A stretch of DNA of 64,000 nucleotides from Curtobacterium sp. ZW137. GTDB taxonomy: Bacteria > Actinomycetota > Actinomycetes > Actinomycetales > Microbacteriaceae. The notes under the pieces are model-generated. The model saw only the letters and a list, made by a program, of their open reading frames with translations, searched no databases and had not been told where the DNA came from. A program made the position numbers and the translations under genes. Positions 58,561-64,000 of this stretch are shown here, in pieces; the first letter of the stretch is position 1; each line of letters starts with the position of its first letter. The DNA lies in contig NZ_RJKS01000003.1 in the NCBI RefSeq assembly GCF_003762905.1, positions 496,001 through 560,000 on the forward strand, in the 5' to 3' direction.

Positions 58561-59385
58561 TCAGCGGTCCGCGAACCCGCCGAGCATCCCCGAGATGAAC
58601 CGCTTCTGCAGGAAGAAGTACAGGACCACGATCGGCAGCGCGACGATCACCCCCGCGGCGGACAGCAGCGAGTAGTCCGTCAGGTGGGCACCCTTGAAGA
58701 ACGCCAGGCCGAGGGGTGCGGTGCGGTGGTCCTCGCTGGTGATGAGCACGAGCGGCAGCAGGAACTCGTTCCACGTCCACATCGTGATGAGCAGCGCCAT
58801 CGTCATGATCGGGGCGATGGCGGCGGGCACGATCACCTGCCAGAGGAGTCGCACGTCGCGCGCACCGTCGAGTCGGGCGGCCTCGATGACCTCGCCGGGG
58901 AAGGACCGGAACTGGCTGCGCATCCAGAAGATGCCGAAGGCCAGGGACTGTGCGGTCTGCGGCAGGATCAGGCTCGTGTAGGTGTCGGTCAGGCCGACCG
59001 ATCGCAGGTTGAAGTACAGCGGGATGATGAACGCCTCGGCGGGGAGCATCAGGCCGGCGAGCATCACGAAGAAGATCACGTTCGAGCCGAAGAAATCGAG
59101 CCGACCGAACGCGAAGCCGGCGAAGACGGCGAGCACGGTCGTGAGCACGACGACCGACACCGTGACCAGGACGCTCGAGAGCATGTACGACGCGAAGTGC
59201 CCCTGGTTCCACGCGGCGCCGAAGTTCCCGAGGTCGATGGTGGTCGGGACGCTGAAGCCGCCGGAGTTCTGCGCGGACGGGGTCACCGAGGACAGCAGCA
59301 CCCCGATCAGCGGGATGATCGCGAACAGGGCGAACAGCGTCAGGATGACGTAGTTGACGGTCTTCTCGCGGACGGAGATCCTCAT
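58561..59385 (-). CDS. Sugar ABC transporter permease (MalG type)
   Basis: The 274-residue protein has six transmembrane segments, starting at about residue 10 (VNYVILTLFALFAIIPLIGV), and the EAA loop VIEAARLDGARDVRLLWQVI of CUT1 permeases. ATG 59385 overlaps the preceding permease stop (ATGA). It is the third gene of the binding protein-permease-permease set, and no ATPase gene is seen. Confidence 0.92.
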   Translation of the reverse strand: MRISVREKTVNYVILTLFALFAIIPLIGVLLSSVTPSAQNSGGFSVPTTIDLGNFGAAWNQGHFASYMLSSVLVTVSVVVLTTVLAVFAGFAFGRLDFFGSNVIFFVMLAGLMLPAEAFIIPLYFNLRSVGLTDTYTSLILPQTAQSLAFGIFWMRSQFRSFPGEVIEAARLDGARDVRLLWQVIVPAAIAPIMTMALLITMWTWNEFLLPLVLITSEDHRTAPLGLAFFKGAHLTDYSLLSAAGVIVALPIVVLYFFLQKRFISGMLGGFADR

Positions 59386-60338
59386 GCGACGTCCTTCGGC
59401 TGCAGGCGGTTGATGAGGGCCGTGACGATCATGATCACGATGGTGAGGGACACCGCGACGGCGGCGGCCGAACCGACCTGCCCGGTCTGGAACGCCCGGT
59501 TGTAGGCCTCGAACGCGGGGACCGACGTCGAGTTGCCGGGCCCGCCGCTGGTCGTCACGTAGACCAGGTCGAAGGTCTTCAGCGCCGACACCACGGTCAG
59601 GGTGAGCGCCGCGGCGATCTGCCCGCGGAGCGAGGGGAGCGTGATCGAGAAGAACTCCCGCACCGCGCCGGCACCGTCGATGCGCGCGGCCTCGAACAGG
59701 CTCGGGTGGATGTTGCCCACGCCGGAGAGGAACAGGACCAGGCACAGGCCGACGTTCAGCCAGGTGCCGACGAAGCCGATCGCGGGCAGCGCGGTGTCGT
59801 ACCCGCCGAGCCAGACCTGCGCGAGGTGCCCGAGTCCGACCAGCCGCAGCCCGTCGTTGAGGAGGCCGTCTGCCGAGTAGATCGAGACCCAGATCGTGGC
59901 GACGACGACCGACGCGATGACCTGGGGGAGGAACAGCACCGTGCGGAAGAACGACATCCCTGGGAGGCCGTTGGCCCGCGAGATGAGCGCCGTCAGGAAG
60001 AGCGCCACGACCACGGGCACCGCGGCGTAGAACACCATGAGCACGAGTGCGTGCCCGAACGACGCCCGCAGCTGCGCGTCCGCGAACACGTCGACGTAGT
60101 TGGAGAACCCGGCCCACGTCGCCGCGGACAGGCCGTCCCAGTCGTAGAACGAGTACTGGATGCTCTGCAGGAACGGCACCCCGAGGAACACGGCGAACAC
60201 GACGAACGCCGGGAGGACGTAGAGGTACGGGACGAGACTGCGGCGGCGCTTCCGGGCACCGCCCGCCGTCGTGCCGGCCCGCCCACGGCGGGTGCTGCGG
60301 TCGGCAGCACCCGCCGTGGTTCCGGTGAACTGGGTCAC
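59382..60338 (-). CDS. Sugar ABC transporter permease (MalF type)
   Basis: The 318-residue protein begins with a basic cytosolic tail and has six transmembrane segments (first near residue 38, YLYVLPAFVVFAVFLGV). Its EAA loop reads LFEAARIDGAGAVREFFSIT. GTG 60338 lies 13 bp after the binding protein gene. It partners the next permease. Confidence 0.92.
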   Translation of the reverse strand: MTQFTGTTAGAADRSTRRGRAGTTAGGARKRRRSLVPYLYVLPAFVVFAVFLGVPFLQSIQYSFYDWDGLSAATWAGFSNYVDVFADAQLRASFGHALVLMVFYAAVPVVVALFLTALISRANGLPGMSFFRTVLFLPQVIASVVVATIWVSIYSADGLLNDGLRLVGLGHLAQVWLGGYDTALPAIGFVGTWLNVGLCLVLFLSGVGNIHPSLFEAARIDGAGAVREFFSITLPSLRGQIAAALTLTVVSALKTFDLVYVTTSGGPGNSTSVPAFEAYNRAFQTGQVGSAAAVAVSLTIVIMIVTALINRLQPKDVA

Positions 60339-60351
60339 TGGGGCGCCCTCG

Positions 60352-61710
60352 CTACTTCTTCACGAAGCCGGAGTAGTCGTCCTGGAGCGTCTTCGTGTAC
60401 TGCTCCGGGGTCGCCTTGCCCGCGACCAGGTCCTGCATCGCCGCCGTGATCGTGTCGTAGAAGGTCGGCGTCGCGTAGTCCAGGTACGGGGTGATGCTGT
60501 TGGCGCTGGAGATCGTCTTGTAGTTGCTCGTGATGTCGCCGGCGATCGTGCCCGACGCGGGGGTGTCGTCGTCCGGCACGACGGTCGGCAGGTTGCCCTT
60601 GTCGACGAGCGTCTCCGCGGCCTTCGCGTTCGTCACGAAGTCGACGTACGCGGCGGCTGCGTTCGCGTTCTTCGTCTTCGAGGTGATGGCCCATGCCAGG
60701 CCCTCGCCGCCCATCGTGACGGGGGAGTCCGCGCCGGCCGGGGTCAGTGCGGTGAAGCCGATGTCCTTGGCGCTCGCCGCGGCCTCGAGGGTGGCCTGGT
60801 ACCAGGTGCCCGTGATGAGGAACGCCGACTGGCCCTTGCCGAACGAGGCGACGGCGTCGTCCCGCGAGACGCCGTTCGCGCCGTCGGTGACGTAGCCCTT
60901 GTCGACCCAGTTCGTGATGGTCTGCGCGGCCTTGACCTCCTCGTCACCGGTCCAGCTGCCGGACTTGCCGGCGACCAGGTCGTTCACGGCGTCGTGGCCG
61001 GCGAGTGCGGAGAGCACCAGGCCGTACAGGTGGATGCCCGGGCTCTTCTCGACGTCGCCGTAGCTCAGCGGGAGCGACCCGGCCGACTTGACCTTCGCCA
61101 TGTCCGCGGTCAGCTCGGCGACGGTGGTGGGCGGCGCGTCGATCCCGGCCTTCTGGAGGACCTCCTTGTTGTAGTAGAGGCCCACGAGCTCGCCGGTCTG
61201 CGAGACGCCGTAGAGCTTGTCGCCCTGCCAGGTCGACCCGTCGGAGGAGAAGGAGTTGAGCTTGAGCAGGCTCGACGGGTAGTAGTCGTCCCAGCCGTAG
61301 AGCTTGGAGTAGTCGTTCACGGGGCGCAGGAAGCCGGCCTTCACGAAGGCACCCATGTCCGGGTAGCCCTGGTTCGCCTGCACGACGTCCGGCGGGTTGT
61401 CACCGGAGAGCGCGAGCTTCAGCGTGGTCTTGAGGTCGGCGAAGGACCGGGACACCCGCTTGATCGTGATGTTCGGGTGCGCCTTCTCGAACTCGTCGTT
61501 GAGCACCTGCTGCGCGTCGTTGATGCCGGTGTCGGTGTTCTGGTCCCAGACGGTCAGGGTCGTCTTGCCCGAACCGACGTCCTTCGACACCGGCCCGAGG
61601 CTCTGCGACGCGGCGGGGGCAGCCGAGCCGCCCGGGGTGCACGCGGTCAGCCCGAGTGCCAGGGCGGCGGCGACGCCGATGACCATCGTCGCCTTGCTGG
61701 AGTGCTTCAT
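60352..61710 (-). CDS. Sugar ABC transporter substrate-binding lipoprotein
   Basis: The 452-residue protein has a lipoprotein signal (lipobox LTAC, C24) and an SBP_bac_1 domain (LTVWDQNTDTGINDAQQVLN, GEGLAWAITSKTKNANAAAA). It should bind a sugar or glycoside outside the cell. It heads a transport unit located 34 bp downstream of a PfkB kinase gene on the same strand, so they probably share a transcript. ATG 61710 has a GGA-containing site. Confidence 0.92.
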   Translation of the reverse strand: MKHSSKATMVIGVAAALALGLTACTPGGSAAPAASQSLGPVSKDVGSGKTTLTVWDQNTDTGINDAQQVLNDEFEKAHPNITIKRVSRSFADLKTTLKLALSGDNPPDVVQANQGYPDMGAFVKAGFLRPVNDYSKLYGWDDYYPSSLLKLNSFSSDGSTWQGDKLYGVSQTGELVGLYYNKEVLQKAGIDAPPTTVAELTADMAKVKSAGSLPLSYGDVEKSPGIHLYGLVLSALAGHDAVNDLVAGKSGSWTGDEEVKAAQTITNWVDKGYVTDGANGVSRDDAVASFGKGQSAFLITGTWYQATLEAAASAKDIGFTALTPAGADSPVTMGGEGLAWAITSKTKNANAAAAYVDFVTNAKAAETLVDKGNLPTVVPDDDTPASGTIAGDITSNYKTISSANSITPYLDYATPTFYDTITAAMQDLVAGKATPEQYTKTLQDDYSGFVKK

Positions 61711-61744
61711 GGTGGTCCAGTCCTTCGAGTGGGTGGAGGGGGAG

Positions 61745-62683
61745 TCAGGAGGTCAGGGCAGCCGCGTCGAGGAACGACCAGTCGCCGGGGGCGGCCGTGC
61801 GGCGGAGGAAGGCGCGGAGCTGGTCGGGGTGCGGTGCGCTCGCGGCGCCACCGAGACCGGTCACGGCGTACGCGGCACTGGCGGCGGCGAAGCGCAGCCG
61901 CGTCGCCAGGTCCCAGCCGTGGTGGCCGCCGGCCATGAAGGACGCGACGAACACGTCGCCGGCGCCGGTCGGGTCGACGACGTCGACGGGGATGGTCTCG
62001 GCCGTGACGACGACCCCGTGCGCCGAGTCGACCGCGATCACGCCCGACCCGCCGCAGGTGACGACGGCCAGCGGGACCCGCTCGGCGAGGGCCTTCGCGG
62101 CGTCGAGTGCCGAGTCGGTGCGCGTGTACCGCATCGCCTCGACGTCGTTGGGAACGAAGACGTCGATCTCGGCGAGCCGGTCGAGCACCCCGCCGGACCA
62201 CTCGCCGGTGTGGTCCCATCCGACGCCGCCGACCACGGTCGTGCCGGTGGCGCGGAGCTCCGCGACCCATCCGGGCAAGGGGTGGGCGATGCCGACGTGG
62301 GTGGACGCGACCGCGCCGAGGTCGTCGGGGACGCTCAGCGCGTCGAGGTGCTCCTCGTAGGTGATGAAGCTCCGGTCGTCCGGCCCCGTGAGTGCGACGG
62401 ACACCGAGCTCTGGTGCCCCGGGACGACCTCGAGCAGGCTCGTGTCGAGCAGCGGTTCGGCGGTGAGCGTCGCGTACACGTGCGCTCCGAGTACGTCGTC
62501 GCCGAGCCGGCTGAGCAGCATGGTGGGGGCGCCGGCGCGGGCGGCCGCCACGGCGCGGTTCGCGACACCGCCGGGGGTGACGGTGAACGCGTCCGCGTAG
62601 ACCTCGGTGCCCTGCTCCGGCGCGGTGACGCCGGCGAAGACCAGGTCGCAGAACACGTCCCCTGCGAACAGCAGTGCGGTCAC
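61745..62683 (-). CDS. PfkB-family carbohydrate kinase
   Basis: The 312-residue kinase has the ribokinase-family N-terminal motif TPGGVANRAVAAARAGA and the C-terminal signature DVVDPTGAGDVFVASFMAGG, whose Asp is the catalytic base. It phosphorylates a sugar or sugar-like compound with ATP in the cytosol. It is the first gene of the minus-strand import operon and faces the DeoR gene across a shared promoter region. GTG 62683 has a GAGGAGAA site. The substrate is unknown. Confidence 0.88.
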   Translation of the reverse strand: MTALLFAGDVFCDLVFAGVTAPEQGTEVYADAFTVTPGGVANRAVAAARAGAPTMLLSRLGDDVLGAHVYATLTAEPLLDTSLLEVVPGHQSSVSVALTGPDDRSFITYEEHLDALSVPDDLGAVASTHVGIAHPLPGWVAELRATGTTVVGGVGWDHTGEWSGGVLDRLAEIDVFVPNDVEAMRYTRTDSALDAAKALAERVPLAVVTCGGSGVIAVDSAHGVVVTAETIPVDVVDPTGAGDVFVASFMAGGHHGWDLATRLRFAAASAAYAVTGLGGAASAPHPDQLRAFLRRTAAPGDWSFLDAAALTS

Positions 62684-62824
62684 GGCTTCTCCTCATCGTT
62701 GCGGATCGTCCCGTCGCAGGTGTGCGCAATCCCGGGGCGGTACCGCTGGTGATGCTCAAGCCTGCGTGCTTGGTGTTGCGAGGACGTTACTCGATTGCGC
62801 CAGATTTGTTAAGTCTGCGCAGAA

Positions 62825-62850
62825 CGCAAACTGCACTGCACGAGTTTGCG
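62825..62850. promoter_or_regulatory. DeoR-type operator candidate
   Basis: CGCAAACT (62825-62832) and AGTTTGCG (62843-62850) form a perfect 8-bp inverted repeat around ten bases. It overlaps the -35 region (TTGCGT, 62846-62851) that goes with TACAGT (62871-62876) before the DeoR gene. It also lies in the divergent region of the kinase operon. Confidence 0.7.
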
Positions 62851-62882
62851 TGAGAGTGCGCGAGTTCGGATACAGTGGCGCC

Positions 62883-63662
62883 ATGATCCTGCGAGAGCGG
62901 CAGAACCGCATCATCAAGGCGCTGCGCGTCGAGGGCGCCGCCTCGGTCCAGGAGCTCGCCGACGCCCTGTCCGTGAGCGCGGCGACGATCCGGCGCGACC
63001 TCGAGATGCTCGACCGCAACGGCGAGCTCGTCCGCACCTGGGGCGGCGCCGTGCTCGCGCCCGGCCAGACCGCGCAGGACGGTGACGACGGCGAGCCGAT
63101 CGAGACCCCGTTCGAACAGGCCGGCGACCTCGACCTCAAGCGCCGGATGGCGGTGGCCGCTGCCGCGATGGTGCAGGACGGCCAGGTCGTCATCCTCGAC
63201 ATCGGGACCACCACGCCGCAGATCGCCGAGCTGCTCCGCGGCCGCGACATCACGGTCATCACGACGAACCTCGCCGTGTTCGACGTCCTCCGCGACGACG
63301 AGGCCGTCCGCCTGGTCCTGCTCGGTGGCGTCGTCCGGCGCAACTACCGGACGCTCGTCGGCTCCCTCGCCGAAGCGGCCCTCGAGCACGTCAGCGCCGA
63401 CCTGCTCTTCCTGTCGTGCACGGGTGTCCGCGCCAACGGGCACGTCGTGGACAACATGGCGGTCGAGGCCCCGATCAAGCAGTCGATGATCGCCGCCGCC
63501 GAGCGGGTCGTCCTGCTCGCGTCCGAAGCGAAGTTCCCCGGGACCGGGGCCCTCCGGCTCTGCTCCCTCACCGATGTCGACACGCTGATCACCACGACCG
63601 GCGCCCCCGACGAAACACTCGCACACAGCCGGAACGCCGGCGGAGAGGTCATCACCACATGA
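62883..63662 (+). CDS. DeoR-family repressor
   Basis: The 259-residue protein has the DeoR helix-turn-helix (RQNRIIKALRVEGAASVQEL, VSAATIRRDLEML) and the sugar-phosphate-sensing domain (VILDIGTTTPQIAELL, LFLSCTGVRANG). It probably senses a phosphorylated sugar made by the PfkB kinase. ATG 62883 is six bases after TACAGT and has no ribosome-binding site, which suggests a leaderless message. It overlaps the GH4 gene start (ATGA). Confidence 0.9.
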   Translation: MILRERQNRIIKALRVEGAASVQELADALSVSAATIRRDLEMLDRNGELVRTWGGAVLAPGQTAQDGDDGEPIETPFEQAGDLDLKRRMAVAAAAMVQDGQVVILDIGTTTPQIAELLRGRDITVITTNLAVFDVLRDDEAVRLVLLGGVVRRNYRTLVGSLAEAALEHVSADLLFLSCTGVRANGHVVDNMAVEAPIKQSMIAAAERVVLLASEAKFPGTGALRLCSLTDVDTLITTTGAPDETLAHSRNAGGEVITT

Positions 63663-64000
63663 AGCTCTGCATCCTCGGAGGCGGCGGGTTCCGCACGCCG
63701 TACGTGTACCAGGCACTGCTCCGCGACACCGGCTCGCCCCGCGTGGAAGAGGTCGCGCTCTACGACGTGGACGAGGCCCGGCTGCACGCGATGGTCGCGA
63801 TCCTGACCGAGCTCGCCGCCGAGTTCCCGGACGCTCCCGTCCTGAAGCCCACCACCGACCTGCACCGTGCGGTCGAGGGAAGCGACTACGTGTTCGCCGC
63901 CCTGCGTGTCGGCGGGCTCGAAGGACGCCGTTGCGACGAGCACGTCGCGCTCGACCTCAACGTCCTCGGGCAGGAGACCACCGGTCCCGGCGGGTTGGCC
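63659..64000 (+). CDS. GH4 family glycosidase (6-phospho-glycosidase-like), 3' partial
   Basis: Only the first 114 residues are in the window. They have the NAD-binding start MKLCILGGGGFRTPYVYQAL, an acidic segment EVALYDVDEARL, and VLGQETTGPGGLA, a GH4 signature seen in 6-phospho-beta-glucosidases. These enzymes use NAD and a metal ion to split phosphorylated or free glycosides in the cytosol. ATG 63659 overlaps the DeoR stop. The remaining C-terminal part is outside. Confidence 0.87.
   Translation, partial: MKLCILGGGGFRTPYVYQALLRDTGSPRVEEVALYDVDEARLHAMVAILTELAAEFPDAPVLKPTTDLHRAVEGSDYVFAALRVGGLEGRRCDEHVALDLNVLGQETTGPGGLA

Overview
The window is chromosomal DNA of a high-GC actinobacterium, most likely a Microbacteriaceae member such as Curtobacterium (inference). 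The signs are strong GC bias at third codon positions, many GTG starts and ATGA/GTGA gene overlaps, lipoprotein-anchored ABC importers, a carboxylase/DUF1989 nitrogen operon, and many transcripts that look leaderless. I see no rRNA, no complete tRNA, no CRISPR array and no recognisable transposase.

Layout. (1) Bases 1-3100 are visibly less GC-rich and read as an accessory island. It has a winged-helix/EAK protein cut by the left edge, a Ser/Thr protein kinase with an apparent frameshift in a 7-base homopolymer, a translationally coupled partner of unknown function, then about 550 bp of non-coding DNA that includes a tRNA T-arm-like fragment. (2) 3240-12490 (minus strand) is a six-gene operon: APC permease, two DUF1989 proteins, a biotin carboxylase of the urea/guanidine carboxylase type, allophanate hydrolase and a TetR regulator. 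This gene set matches the guanidine carboxylase, carboxyguanidine deiminase and allophanate hydrolase route better than a simple urea pathway. (3) 12.6-38.3 kb is a large catabolic cluster. It holds a phosphotriesterase-fold protein, aldehyde dehydrogenase, MFS, RidA, PLP enzyme, flavin amine oxidase, gamma-glutamyltransferase-like enzyme, copper amine oxidase, amidase, several amidohydrolases, a deaminase, a cysteine hydrolase, a dipeptide-type ABC importer, a cyclase, an alpha/beta hydrolase and a lactonase. Its promoters carry pairs of ATTGGATCCAAT-like palindromes spaced 21 bp (once 22 bp), the operator type known for VanR-class GntR/FCD repressors. A GntR/FCD gene sits in the middle at 24438-25133.

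(4) 38.3-43.5 kb has small P-loop kinases, a membrane protein, a methyltransferase, and a TetR/SDR/zinc alcohol dehydrogenase group. (5) 43.5-56.1 kb is a glycoside-use locus: two six-hairpin glycosidases diverge from a GH38 alpha-mannosidase, an ABC sugar importer, a GH130-like protein and an SGNH esterase, with a LacI repressor and matching GTCAACGTTGAC operators. (6) 56.2-58.5 kb has a secreted alpha/beta hydrolase, a short AraC protein and a Mug-type DNA glycosylase. (7) 58.5-64 kb is a second sugar locus: ABC importer, PfkB kinase, DeoR repressor and a GH4 gene cut by the right edge.

How the parts work together. Region 3 appears to be one regulon that imports and dismantles a nitrogen-rich, amide- or amine-bearing compound. 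Region 2 may collect nitrogen released as guanidine or a related C1-N unit. Regions 5 and 7 are separate carbohydrate systems with their own repressors. The most novel signals are the spaced-operator regulon of region 3, whose substrate I cannot name, and the kinase/partner pair of region 1.
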